From positions 182,520 through 246,519 of the forward strand of contig UCNG01000014.1 of the NCBI GenBank assembly GCA_900473915.1: 64,000 nucleotides of DNA, written 5' to 3'. Source of the DNA: Hyphomicrobiales bacterium. Its GTDB lineage: Bacteria > Pseudomonadota > Alphaproteobacteria > Rhizobiales > Rhizobiaceae. Positions 32,449-41,058 of this stretch are shown piece by piece. A program made the translations under genes and the position numbers. Positions within the stretch are counted from its first letter, which is position 1, and each line of letters starts with the position of its first letter. The notes under the pieces were generated by a model. The model was given only the letters and a program-made list of their open reading frames with translations, made no database searches and was not told the origin of the DNA.

Positions 32449-33705
32449 TTAGTGGCCGAAACGCGCCGGGGAAAAATCGCGAGCGCGTTCGGAGGCAACA
32501 TTGTTGATTTCCTCGAAAACCATATCGGCTGTTTTGGGGGCCGCCGCGATCCCGATATGACCGTGACCGAAGGCGGCAATAATCCCGGGATGGCGGGAAA
32601 GTTTGCCGATCACCGGAACGCCATCTGCGGGTGACGGGCGATGCCCCATCCAGAGTTTGAGATGCTGGAGATCCTGTTTTGCCAGGTTGGGATAACTCGC
32701 CAATGCGTGCTTAAGCAGTACCTCCGAACGTCGCCAGTCGGGAGCTTTCTCCACCGTTGCAAGTTCGACCTGACCGGATAAACGTAAACCCATGTTGGTC
32801 GGCGTATTGCCCATACGGCCGGTACTCGGCATGATCGGGATGTCGAAGGGAAGTTCATTCATGGGCAACGTCACGTGATAGCCGCGCTCGCTTTGCATCG
32901 GCACATAGAAGCCAAGATCCCGCATGATGCGACCGGAATGAATGCCCGCCGCAAGCACGATATGGTCCGCGGCAATACTCTCATTATTGTCGAAGACGAC
33001 ACGAGGAGAGACGCCGGTAAGTACCCTGATGACATTCTTGCGGATGCGATGAACGCCCACTTTTTCCGCCTGCGCGGCGATACCGGCAACATAGCTCCCG
33101 GTATCTAGACAATGCGCACCTTCCCGCACATGAATGGCAAAGCGAAAATTGTTTCCAAGCGCCGGGATACGTTCACGCAGTTCCACCTCTTCCCACTCGT
33201 CGAACAGAATGCCGTTATCGCGACGCAACTGCCAGCTCAGCGCTTCAGCCTCAAAAGCAGCACGATCAGGGTAAGCGTAAAGCAGGCCCCTCTGCACGAT
33301 GAGATGTGCCTGCCCGGTCTTGCTAGCCAGATCAAGATGCCGTTTCGGAGCGTCATTGAGCAACCAGTTCAACGTCGCAGCAGTTTTTGTAACTCGTGAT
33401 CTGGTGGCACCAGCAAGCAGGAAGCGCAAAAGCCACGGCGTCAGTCGAGGAACCGATTTCCAGTCAAGGGTCAGCGGCCCGTTGCGATCGAGAAGGAACC
33501 CAGGAACCTGCCTCCACAGTCCTGGCATGCTCATCGGAATGATCGAAGCGGGACTAATCCAGCCCCCATTGCCGTAGCTGGCACTTTGTTCGCCACCCGG
33601 TTCCGAACCATCACACAGCGTTACCTTCATGCCTGCCGCAGCGAGCCGCAAGGCGGTGGTGGAGCCGATAATGCCGGCTCCGACGACAATGACATTGCCT
33701 GTCAT
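32449..33705 (-). CDS. FAD-dependent D-amino-acid dehydrogenase-like oxidoreductase (DadA family)
   Basis: A 418-residue flavoprotein with the N-terminal VIVVGAGIIGSTTALRLA motif and the GEQSASYGNGGWISP segment typical of DadA. The C-terminus has LWMGHRPSPADGVPVIGKL and AFGHGHIGIAAAPKTADM, the FAD-closing motif of this family. It should oxidise a D-amino acid, or a related amine, to the 2-oxo acid and pass electrons to the quinone pool. Neighbouring racemase-like proteins would provide the D-isomer. No signal peptide; likely associated with the inner face of the membrane. It lies between the ABC ATPase gene and racemase copy A. Confidence 0.88.
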   Translation of the reverse strand: MTGNVIVVGAGIIGSTTALRLAAAGMKVTLCDGSEPGGEQSASYGNGGWISPASIIPMSMPGLWRQVPGFLLDRNGPLTLDWKSVPRLTPWLLRFLLAGATRSRVTKTAATLNWLLNDAPKRHLDLASKTGQAHLIVQRGLLYAYPDRAAFEAEALSWQLRRDNGILFDEWEEVELRERIPALGNNFRFAIHVREGAHCLDTGSYVAGIAAQAEKVGVHRIRKNVIRVLTGVSPRVVFDNNESIAADHIVLAAGIHSGRIMRDLGFYVPMQSERGYHVTLPMNELPFDIPIMPSTGRMGNTPTNMGLRLSGQVELATVEKAPDWRRSEVLLKHALASYPNLAKQDLQHLKLWMGHRPSPADGVPVIGKLSRHPGIIAAFGHGHIGIAAAPKTADMVFEEINNVASERARDFSPARFGH

Positions 33706-33731
33706 GACATTTATCCGTTCTGTACGTGCAT

Positions 33732-34502
33732 TTATGCGAGGCCGCCATGGAAATGGCTCAGGAACTCTCGCGTTGCGGCTTCGCGCGGCTCATTTATCAC
33801 CTGGCGAGCATCACCGGTTTCAACGACATAGCCATCCTGCATGAAAATGACCTTGTCAGCGACATCACGAGCGAAGGCCATTTCATGGGTAACGAGGATC
33901 ATTGTCATGCCCTGTTCGGCCAATTGCCGGATAACCGCGAGAACTTCGCCGACGAGGGCCGGGTCGAGAGCCGATGTCGCCTCATCAAACAGCATCACAT
34001 CCGGACGCATTGCGAGCGCTCTTGCAATCGCAACGCGCTGTTTCTGACCTCCTGACAACTGCTCCGGCCTAGAATCCGCGCGGGTTGCGAGTCCGACCTT
34101 ATCCAGCAATTCCATGGCCAATTCGCTGGCAATCTTTTTGTCTTGTTTGAGAACGGTCACAGGCCCGATCATGACATTATCGAGAACACTCATATGCGGA
34201 AACAGATTGAAGTTCTGGAACACCATCCCGGTATTGGCGCGGAATGCCGCCAGATATCTGTCCTTTAGAGACACACGCCCGGACGAGAAATCTATCTTCT
34301 GCTCCCCAATTGAGATGTAGCCCGCGTCTGGCAATGAAAGCAGATTAAGACTGCGCAACAGTGTCGATTTGCCCGAGCCGCTTGGCCCGATAAGCGCAAC
34401 CACCTGTCCGCGCTCAACCGTGAGGCTGATATTGCGAAGCACCACGATTTCGCCGAAAGACTTTTTCAGCCCGCGTACTTCGATCATCGGTTCAGCAGTC
34501 AT
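33732..34502 (-). CDS. Amino-acid ABC transporter ATP-binding protein
   Basis: A 256-residue ATPase of the polar amino-acid family: Walker A GPSGSGKS, Q-loop MVFQNFNLFPH, signature QLSGGQKQR, Walker B VMLFDEATSALD (Ala where Pro is usual) and switch His in ILVTHEMAFA. The ATG at 34502 has GCGGAGA in front; a longer frame to 34517 lacks one. It lies 39 bases behind the permease gene and energises the importer formed with the proteins at 34542 and 35925. Confidence 0.94.
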   Translation of the reverse strand: MTAEPMIEVRGLKKSFGEIVVLRNISLTVERGQVVALIGPSGSGKSTLLRSLNLLSLPDAGYISIGEQKIDFSSGRVSLKDRYLAAFRANTGMVFQNFNLFPHMSVLDNVMIGPVTVLKQDKKIASELAMELLDKVGLATRADSRPEQLSGGQKQRVAIARALAMRPDVMLFDEATSALDPALVGEVLAVIRQLAEQGMTMILVTHEMAFARDVADKVIFMQDGYVVETGDARQVINEPREAATREFLSHFHGGLA

Positions 34503-34541
34503 AGCTTCTCTCCGCAAGGATTGCTTGCCTCGTGCAGTCCG

Positions 34542-35198
34542 TCATTTCAACCTTCCCTCCAGCCCATGGGCGAGCCGTGTCAGAGGGAAAAGAACTGCGA
34601 GATAAAGCACTGCAATCAAGGTGTAGGTTTCGAGCGGCCGATAGGTGGCCGAGGTGACAAGCTGGCCTTGGTAAAGAAGGTCCGGCACGGCGAGAACCGA
34701 CAAAAGCGATGTGTTCTTAAGCTGAAGCACGGACTGGTTGACCAATGGCGGCACCATGCGGCGGAGGGCCTGCGGTAGTATGATTTTCCCCATGAGTTGG
34801 CCGCGGCGCATTCCGATTGCGCGTCCTGCATCCCACTGGCCTGCCTCGATGGAAACGATGCCACCACGAATGATTTCTGCATAAAAAGCAGCGCCGTAAA
34901 AAGTAAGTGTGATGAAAGCCGCCATGGCCGGCGAAATTTCAAAACCAATCAACATTGGAAGTGCGTAATAGCACCAGACCAGCTGCACCAGCACCGGCGT
35001 ACAGCGGAATATCTCAACAACCGCCATAATGGGCACGGTGATGATTTTATTGCCGGAAAGCCTACCCAAAGCGAAGACTGTCCCGACGAAAATTCCCGAA
35101 AATACGGTTATGATCGTGAAACCGACAGTGTAGGCCAGACCCTGAAGGAATAATCCCCGATATTGCCAAAGGCCGGAAAAGTCCCATTGATAGTCCAT
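34542..35198 (-). CDS. Amino-acid ABC transporter permease
   Basis: A 218-residue inner-membrane permease with FRCTPVLVQLVWCYYALPML and the ATPase-docking loop WDAGRAIGMRRGQLMGKIILPQALR. Start choice: ATG at 35198, which overlaps the stop of the upstream racemase gene (TAATG); the longer frame reads into that gene. It is the only permease gene in the operon, so it probably works as a homodimer. The ordering racemase-permease-ATPase suggests that uptake and stereochemical processing are tightly coordinated. Confidence 0.92.
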   Translation of the reverse strand: MDYQWDFSGLWQYRGLFLQGLAYTVGFTIITVFSGIFVGTVFALGRLSGNKIITVPIMAVVEIFRCTPVLVQLVWCYYALPMLIGFEISPAMAAFITLTFYGAAFYAEIIRGGIVSIEAGQWDAGRAIGMRRGQLMGKIILPQALRRMVPPLVNQSVLQLKNTSLLSVLAVPDLLYQGQLVTSATYRPLETYTLIAVLYLAVLFPLTRLAHGLEGRLK

Positions 35199-35911
35199 TA
35201 CTTCACTCTTTCTGACTTCCCGGCGAAGGCTCCACAATAGGTCGAATTGAACAGCCAATGTCCTAGCGACAGGATGTCGAACACCGGCACTCCGCATGCT
35301 GTTGTGACCGCTTGCGCGAATGGCGGCATGTTCGTGCACTCAAGGACGATGGCGCCAAGATCAGGCTTCCGTGTCTTCAGTTCCCGTGCCGCGTGTACGA
35401 TTTCGGTTTCGAGCCCCGGGCGGTCGTAAATTCCACCGCCTTCGATCAACTCACGAAAGGCGCCGCCGACTGGCATGCCAATCCTGGGTGTGCTGATGTC
35501 GGCACCACAAGCAGTAAAGATCGCATCGTCAAGGCTTGTTTCATCGTAGGTGATGACTCCCACCTTCCGCTGCGGGCCAATCAAGGCGCTGACCATTGGC
35601 AACTGAAGCAGGCTGGAGGTCGCAATGGGTACCGACAGCTTCCTGCTCAGCGTGCTCTGGTGACGCGCCATGAAGCCACAAGACGTAACGAGCGCGCTGC
35701 ATCCTTCGCCGATCAAAGTCTCGCCCGCGATGACGAAGTCTTCGATCAACCCGGCACCACCCTGACGAATGACCCTCTCAGGGGAAGCTTCGCTTACCTT
35801 TTTGAACTTTACCGGCATCTCCCATGACGCCGGATTGCCGACATCTCCGGGCGGACGCGGAAAGTCAGTGTCAAGCATGATGATACCGAGTGATCCTGGC
35901 TGACGCCGCAT
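35198..35911 (-). CDS. Asp/Glu/hydantoin racemase-superfamily protein (copy B)
   Basis: A 237-residue paralogue of copy A at 31705. Active-site cysteines are in SALVTSCGFMARH and IVLECTNMPPFAQAV. The N-terminus LGIIMLDTDFPRPPGDVGNP resembles that of copy A, which argues for a shared subfamily distinct from classical glutamate racemases. The stop overlaps the permease start, and the gene starts 13 bases behind the binding-protein gene. As for copy A, racemisation or isomerisation of the imported acid is a family-level inference only. Confidence 0.85.
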   Translation of the reverse strand: MRRQPGSLGIIMLDTDFPRPPGDVGNPASWEMPVKFKKVSEASPERVIRQGGAGLIEDFVIAGETLIGEGCSALVTSCGFMARHQSTLSRKLSVPIATSSLLQLPMVSALIGPQRKVGVITYDETSLDDAIFTACGADISTPRIGMPVGGAFRELIEGGGIYDRPGLETEIVHAARELKTRKPDLGAIVLECTNMPPFAQAVTTACGVPVFDILSLGHWLFNSTYCGAFAGKSERVK

Positions 35912-35924
35912 GACGGTCGACGGG

Positions 35925-36758
35925 TCAGAACTTCAAAGTCGGTGGCAGGTCAGACGGTTGGACACCCACCAGCGACAGGCTGCCGACGATCCATTCATTG
36001 ACCTTCCCCTCTTCACGACGCCTTTTAAGCCAGACATCAACGTAGTCGCGGAATTCACCATTTGCGTCTTTACGGACGCCGATCGTTGTAGGTTGACTAT
36101 CCTGCGGCTCAGGAATGAAGACCTTGTATTTGCCACCAAGTTTATGCGTCGTGACAACCGACATGAGCGCAACCTGCAAGATTGCGTCGGCGCGGCCAGA
36201 CTGCAGTGCAATGATCGTTTCGTCAGCCCCTTTGAGCGCAACTAGTGTGCAGTTCGGCAAGGTTCTGCGGGCGAAAAGGTCCTGGGTCGATCCAAGATCG
36301 ACCGTAACGCGGATCTCGGGCTTGTTCAGATCTTCCCAGTTTTTAATCTCGCGATCCTTGCTGGTAATGATGGTGAAGACGTTATCCATCATCGCTTGAG
36401 TGAAATCGACAGCCTTTGCGCGCTCAGGATTGTTACTCAATGCAAACATGATGTCGATCTTGTCACCCTGAAGATCCATAACCGAGTTGCCCCAGGTGGT
36501 TTCGACCATTTTCAGCTGCACACCAATATATTCTGCAAGGTCCTTGCCCATGGATACGCAAAAGCCGGCCCATTCTCCGGTCGCAAGATTTTTCTGATAG
36601 TATGGGGCTGTGCCGTTGAACACGCCGATGCGCAAAACACCGCGCTCTTTGATGGTTTTCAGCGTCGCGCCCCCGTTAACAGCCCAGGATAATCCAGGTG
36701 AGAACATGACCGCCGCGCTACCGAAAAGTGTTGTCTGGATAAACTCACGTCTATTCAT
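35925..36758 (-). CDS. Amino-acid ABC transporter binding protein with Tat-like signal
   Basis: A 277-residue periplasmic receptor of family 3. The N-terminus MNRREFIQTTLFGSAAVMF carries a twin-arginine-type motif, unlike the Sec signals of the other receptors here, so export in folded form is possible. The mature part shows GVLRIGVFNGTAPYYQK, GFCVSMGKDLAEYIGVQLKMV and DIMFALSNNPERAKAVDFTQ. It is first of the importer genes and lies 28 bases behind the AsnC regulator gene in the same direction. No hairpin separates it from the next gene, unlike the other receptors in this window. Confidence 0.9.
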   Translation of the reverse strand: MNRREFIQTTLFGSAAVMFSPGLSWAVNGGATLKTIKERGVLRIGVFNGTAPYYQKNLATGEWAGFCVSMGKDLAEYIGVQLKMVETTWGNSVMDLQGDKIDIMFALSNNPERAKAVDFTQAMMDNVFTIITSKDREIKNWEDLNKPEIRVTVDLGSTQDLFARRTLPNCTLVALKGADETIIALQSGRADAILQVALMSVVTTHKLGGKYKVFIPEPQDSQPTTIGVRKDANGEFRDYVDVWLKRRREEGKVNEWIVGSLSLVGVQPSDLPPTLKF

Positions 36759-36786
36759 TGTTGTTTCCCTCTTTTTGGAGCAAGCT

Positions 36787-37251
36787 TTACTGTGCGCTGG
36801 AATGCGCCAGGCTGCTTTCTCTATTGAACTTATTGGAAAGTACTACTGAGTAACTGACGTTTTCGACCCCCTCGATCTGCGCCAACTCTTCAATCAAAGC
36901 CTCCAGGTCCTCAAGAAAACCCACATGAACCCGGCACAATATATTGGCCGGGCCGCTGATGGCATCGGCAGTCACGATTTCCGGATAGGCACGCAATGTT
37001 GCGAACAAGCGTTGCACAAGGCGCTGCGAGGCGGTGATGAACAGATAGGCGAAAATGCTGTTATCGTCCGTTGCCCGGCGCACGATGGCACGGTAACCCA
37101 ATATAACGCCGCGCCGCTCAAGCCGACCTATCCGTTCCTGAACGCTCGACCGGGCAAGACCTACCCGCCGCGCCAATTCACTCGCAGGCATCCGCGCGTT
37201 TTCTTCCAGGATACTGACCAGATTGCGGTCGATACTATCACCGTAGTCCAT
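36787..37251 (-). CDS. Lrp/AsnC-family transcriptional regulator
   Basis: A 154-residue regulator. N-terminal helix-turn-helix: MPASELARRVGLARSSVQERIGRLERRG; C-terminal RAM effector domain with YPEIVTADAISGPANILCRVHVG. Proteins of this family usually sense an amino acid and form octamers. It precedes the importer operon by 28 bases in the same direction, and so is probably autoregulated and local in action. It is divergent from the LysR gene across 114 bases. Confidence 0.92.
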   Translation of the reverse strand: MDYGDSIDRNLVSILEENARMPASELARRVGLARSSVQERIGRLERRGVILGYRAIVRRATDDNSIFAYLFITASQRLVQRLFATLRAYPEIVTADAISGPANILCRVHVGFLEDLEALIEELAQIEGVENVSYSVVLSNKFNRESSLAHSSAQ

Positions 37252-37365
37252 CGTGTTCCCTTATGTTTATTTTTAATGAGCATGCGGCGCTTTCTCATCA
37301 AATAAAAGCATTGAAAATTGGATTATGCATGACTTAAACTCATGATGAAACGTAAGGGGAGCCCG

Positions 37366-38292
37366 ATGCGCCGCTTTCTTCCATCGCTTTCTGCACTCCA
37401 TGCGTTTGATGCTTCAGTGCGTTACCTGAGCTTCACGCGGGCATCAGAAAATCTCGGCATGACGCAAAGTGGCGTAAGCCGTCAGATTCAGAATCTCGAA
37501 TCCTTTCTCGGTCTTAAGCTGTTTGAGCGTGCGGGACCGCGCCTGGTTCTGACAGAAGAAGGACAGAGCTATTACGAGGAAGTCTCGCGTATTCTCGCAA
37601 AACTTGAAGAAGTGTCGATGGATGCCGTGCGTGGCTATAAAACCCAAAGCCTGCTCAAGATCGGGCTACCGCCAACATTGATGCGAAAATGGGCGCCGGG
37701 CATCATCAGTATTTTTGCCAGGTCATATCCACAAATATGGTTCGAAGTGTTTCCCTGCTCTCATGATCTTGATTGGAGCAAGTCCGACCTTGATCTAGCC
37801 GTGTTGCGCGGAATCGGCAATTGGGCCCATGTTCGAAGCCATCTGCTCTTCCCGGAAGAGCTTGTCGTCATCGGCTCACCGGACATCGTGCCTGAAAATG
37901 GGTTGGCCGGAGATGTCGAATTGCTCGACTTTCCGCTAATTCAGAATTCAAACAGACCAAGTCTTTGGCTGCATTGGTTGCGCGGCGCCGGCATCCATTA
38001 CAATAAACGTATTTTTGGTCCGCGCCTGCCAACGCATGACGTTATTATTGAATGCGCCATCGCTGGCATGGGGCTAGCCATTGCCCCCAGAATTTTCGTT
38101 CAAGACGAGTTGCGGTCGGGAAAACTCAAGCTTGCGCTGGATCGCGTGCAAACATCGGGAGAAAGCTATTTTCTCTGCACTGCGCAAGCCCGTCAGGGAT
38201 CAAAGAATGTACGCCTGTTTCGTGACGGGTTCATTGCAGAAGCAAAACGCCACAGGCATCATCTGTCTGCGGCGTCTGTCAATCAGATATAG
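37366..38292 (+). CDS. LysR-family transcriptional regulator (GcvA/AmpR type)
   Basis: A 308-residue regulator. The N-terminal helix-turn-helix is LSFTRASENLGMTQSGVSRQIQNLESFLG; the effector domain contains GLPPTLMRKWAPGIISIFARSYPQIWFE and CAIAGMGLAIAPRIFV. The ATG at 37366 is chosen because GGGGAG is five bases upstream and the family usually starts with MRRFLPSL. It is divergent from the AsnC/importer operon and convergent with the ThDP enzyme gene, overlapping the latter's end by 10 bases. Probable targets are its divergent neighbours. Confidence 0.92.
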   Translation: MRRFLPSLSALHAFDASVRYLSFTRASENLGMTQSGVSRQIQNLESFLGLKLFERAGPRLVLTEEGQSYYEEVSRILAKLEEVSMDAVRGYKTQSLLKIGLPPTLMRKWAPGIISIFARSYPQIWFEVFPCSHDLDWSKSDLDLAVLRGIGNWAHVRSHLLFPEELVVIGSPDIVPENGLAGDVELLDFPLIQNSNRPSLWLHWLRGAGIHYNKRIFGPRLPTHDVIIECAIAGMGLAIAPRIFVQDELRSGKLKLALDRVQTSGESYFLCTAQARQGSKNVRLFRDGFIAEAKRHRHHLSAASVNQI

Positions 38293-40034
38293 GAATGTTC
38301 GACTGGCTTGAGATTAAGCGGGTCTTCACCGCGCTTTAAAAGCCACGAATAGACCGGCGGTACGCGATCAGCAATCGATTCAACATGGACATCAATCAAG
38401 CATGGTCCATCTTTCCATGCAAAGGCCTCTGTCATCGCAGCATCTAATTGGTCTGCAGACTTAGCCGTCCATGCTTTCAAACCATAGGCTTCAGCAATTA
38501 CTTGCCCCTTTGGGGCCAGGAAATCGACACCAAAACATTGGTTATGTCCTTTGAGACGATGCAGACCCTTGATCCAGCCGAAAGTCCCGTTGTTAAACAA
38601 GATCAGAATGGCCGGCACTTGCAATCTCACCAATGTCTCCAGCTCACCCACCGTCATGCCGAATGAGCCATCGCCAAACAGTCCAATTGGTCGCTTATCG
38701 GGACCAGCACGCCAGGCACCAACCGTTGCTGGCAAAGCCGAACCCAGACCACCGAAAGCACGCGGGATCGCAAAATGCGTTTCACTATCGTTGATTTTCA
38801 AAAAACGGGTCATATAGGGCGTTGGCGTGCCCGCATCTGAATAAATGAATGCAGGCTGCTCCGACTGGCTGAGAGCATTGTTGAAGGAACGCACAACACG
38901 TTCAGGGCGTAACGGTACACGTTCATCGCTCAAAGCTTCTTCGGCATGTTCCCAGAACTCTCGACGATGCGCATTCAGCCGCTCAATCCAATCGTTGTTC
39001 TTTCTTGGTTCAGACGTTTGCTCGATCTGCAACAACTCCTCCAGGACCAGCGACGCGTCGCCCTGAATAGAAAGAAGATTCTCGTAATTATTGGCCATTA
39101 TCTCAGGCGAGATGTCGATCTGCGCGAGACGTCGATTGAGTGTAATCTTCGGAAACGTCCAGCCAATCGTAACAACCGAACCAATCCGCGATCCAACGAA
39201 CAATGTGAAGTCAGAATGCTCCAGCGCCCAGTTGGCATGGGGATGATATCCGTTGTCTCCGATCACGCCGATAGCAAGACGATGATCGTCATCAATCGCA
39301 CCTTGCCCGGTCATTGTCGTGCACATTGGAATATCAAAGCGCTCGGCGAGCTTGGTAATCGATCCTCCGGCACGAGCGCGATTGACGCCACCACCTGCAA
39401 CGATCAAAGGCCGCTCGGCCTTCGCAATCAGCTCCAGCAATTCGTCGAGTTTCTGTTTGGGCGGAAGGGTCGGGTAAGCCGGAAAGGTTTTGCACTCTTC
39501 TTCAACATGGAGCGAAATGCGCGTTGGATCGATCTCCGCGAGCAGGATATCCTCAGGAATTTGGAGATGCACCGCACCGGGTTTGCCCGAACAAGCGACA
39601 CGGAAAGCACGGCGGATAATTTCAGGAAGCTTCTCCGCCGACTTCACCTGCACCGAAAGCTTTGTTACCGGTTCAAACAGTTTGGCGCAGTCAAGCTCGG
39701 TAAGCACACCACGTCCTTCGCCGGGCAATGGAATGTCGATGGTCAAAAGAATGACCGGGACAGATGAACCGTGAGATTCAGCAACTGGCGGCAGGGAATA
39801 CATAGCGCCCGCGCCTGATGGGCACTCGAAGACGCCCGGTTTATTGGAAAAGCGGCCATAGGCATCGGCCATGTAACCAGCAGAGCGTTCATCACGCGCC
39901 ATGATATGGCGAATTTCGCCTTCCCGTTGCTGGAGCGCTTCATAGAAAGGTACGTTCGTATCACCGGGCACCCCGAAGATTGTCTCCACACCGTAGCCAA
40001 TCAGCATTTGCACCAAAATATCCGCGCCACGCAT
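38283..40034 (-). CDS. ThDP-dependent enzyme (acetolactate synthase/2-oxoacid decarboxylase family)
   Basis: A 583-residue ThDP enzyme. PYR domain start GADILVQMLIGYGVETIFGV, activating Glu in MARDERSAGYMADAYGR, and PP-domain motif beginning GDGSFGMTVGELETL and ending in ILFNN. LQIPEDILLAEI is also family-typical. The central domain is intact. No regulatory subunit gene is near, so a catabolic decarboxylase or lyase is more likely than biosynthetic acetolactate synthase. The ATG at 40034 has GGAG seven bases before it and matches the usual start; 52 upstream codons of open frame show no family features. It may be read with the GntR-1 operon, 246 bases behind that gene. Confidence 0.85.
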   Translation of the reverse strand: MRGADILVQMLIGYGVETIFGVPGDTNVPFYEALQQREGEIRHIMARDERSAGYMADAYGRFSNKPGVFECPSGAGAMYSLPPVAESHGSSVPVILLTIDIPLPGEGRGVLTELDCAKLFEPVTKLSVQVKSAEKLPEIIRRAFRVACSGKPGAVHLQIPEDILLAEIDPTRISLHVEEECKTFPAYPTLPPKQKLDELLELIAKAERPLIVAGGGVNRARAGGSITKLAERFDIPMCTTMTGQGAIDDDHRLAIGVIGDNGYHPHANWALEHSDFTLFVGSRIGSVVTIGWTFPKITLNRRLAQIDISPEIMANNYENLLSIQGDASLVLEELLQIEQTSEPRKNNDWIERLNAHRREFWEHAEEALSDERVPLRPERVVRSFNNALSQSEQPAFIYSDAGTPTPYMTRFLKINDSETHFAIPRAFGGLGSALPATVGAWRAGPDKRPIGLFGDGSFGMTVGELETLVRLQVPAILILFNNGTFGWIKGLHRLKGHNQCFGVDFLAPKGQVIAEAYGLKAWTAKSADQLDAAMTEAFAWKDGPCLIDVHVESIADRVPPVYSWLLKRGEDPLNLKPVEHSYI

Positions 40035-40280
40035 TCCACTGCTCCATGTGAATTCGATGAAACGAGAATAGTTACAGTCAATTTCGAGCTGTACCGACGG
40101 ATCGGTGGCCAGATCATATCCAGGCCGACGAAGTGCAGGTAGGGGTCGGCATGATCTGACTGCTCGCAGCGGCAGAAAATCGTCAGTCACGCAGGCACAA
40201 ATAATGTTTGATACGAGTGTCTTTACGTCATCCAGATTATGAACGCGCTATCATCGGGTCTCTGGTTTCGGAGCCACCAT

Positions 40281-40958
40281 CTACGCAAAGACGGAACTCA
40301 AATCATGCGAATATTCATTAACTTCGCGAAGATCGAGCTGAGTTTCCACATGGTCGAGGTGATGCGCCATGAGACGGACCGCGTTCGTCACATTTTTCTG
40401 CAATATCGCATCCACGATCTCGGCATGTTCGTCCGGTCCGCAATTGAAGTAATCTGCCTTGCGATAGACTGCGGTAATAAGCGATGTTCGAGATACGAGA
40501 TCACGCATCATCGTGAACAGAAAATCCGAAGATGCCAGTTCAGCCAGAAGAAGATGAAAACCACCCGACAATTTGATGATGTCAGTCGTGATATTCTTCG
40601 CGTTGGCAACCCGCTCCTTGGCAACGTGATCACTGAGCCGCTTAAGATCGGCGCGCGTTGCTGACCGGCAAAGGCGCTCCACGACGCAACTCTCAACCGT
40701 GCGCCGTACAAAGAACACATCCCGAGCCTCATCGACTGTGGGCTTGCAGACGAATGCACCGCGATTGGGAAAGATATCGACAAGCCCCTCCCGTTTGAGG
40801 GCGGCAAGCGCTTGCCGGATGCGCGCGCGGCTGACATTGAAAATCTCCGCCATCTGCTCTTCCTTGAGCTGCACGCCCGGACGCAAACGCCGTTCTGCAA
40901 TAGACAGCCAGACTTTCTCAACAATCTGCTGTGCCGATGCACCCCTCTGCTCTGCCAT
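40281..40958 (-). CDS. GntR-family regulator with FCD domain (GntR-1)
   Basis: A 225-residue regulator. Winged helix: LRPGVQLKEEQMAEIFNVSRARIRQALAALKREGLV, and C-terminal FCD effector domain with metal-ligand-type residues in HLLLAELA, HAEIVDAI and MAHHLDHVE. It is a close paralogue of the gene at 42584, of equal length and mostly identical in the DNA-contacting helices, so both should bind the same operators. Its own upstream region has the palindrome at 41038-41049. The start is ATG at 40958. Confidence 0.93.
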   Translation of the reverse strand: MAEQRGASAQQIVEKVWLSIAERRLRPGVQLKEEQMAEIFNVSRARIRQALAALKREGLVDIFPNRGAFVCKPTVDEARDVFFVRRTVESCVVERLCRSATRADLKRLSDHVAKERVANAKNITTDIIKLSGGFHLLLAELASSDFLFTMMRDLVSRTSLITAVYRKADYFNCGPDEHAEIVDAILQKNVTNAVRLMAHHLDHVETQLDLREVNEYSHDLSSVFA

Positions 40959-41031
40959 GAGCCATACTCCCCTTCCCTGTCACCAAGCTTGATGCGACAA
41001 TAAAAGTCAACCATCATCACCGGGAAAAGAG

Positions 41032-41049
41032 GACAATATTGTCAACAAT
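41032..41049. promoter_or_regulatory. GntR-type operator upstream of gntR-1
   Basis: ATTGTCAACAAT (41038-41049) has the TNGTNNACNA core typical for FadR/FCD regulators. It overlaps a second perfect palindrome, GACAATATTGTC (41032-41043). The site is 80 bases before the gntR-1 start. Confidence 0.65.
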
Positions 41050-41058
41050 GATTGAAGG

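Noticed and set aside
38283-38292. Frameshift or mis-assembly at the overlapping ends of the LysR and ThDP genes
   Set aside because: Both C-termini look normal for their families; a 10-base convergent overlap is common.
41032-41049. Start of a CRISPR-like or tandem repeat array
   Set aside because: The ATTGT motifs are few, lie in separate promoters, and have no spacers of even length; they behave as operators.
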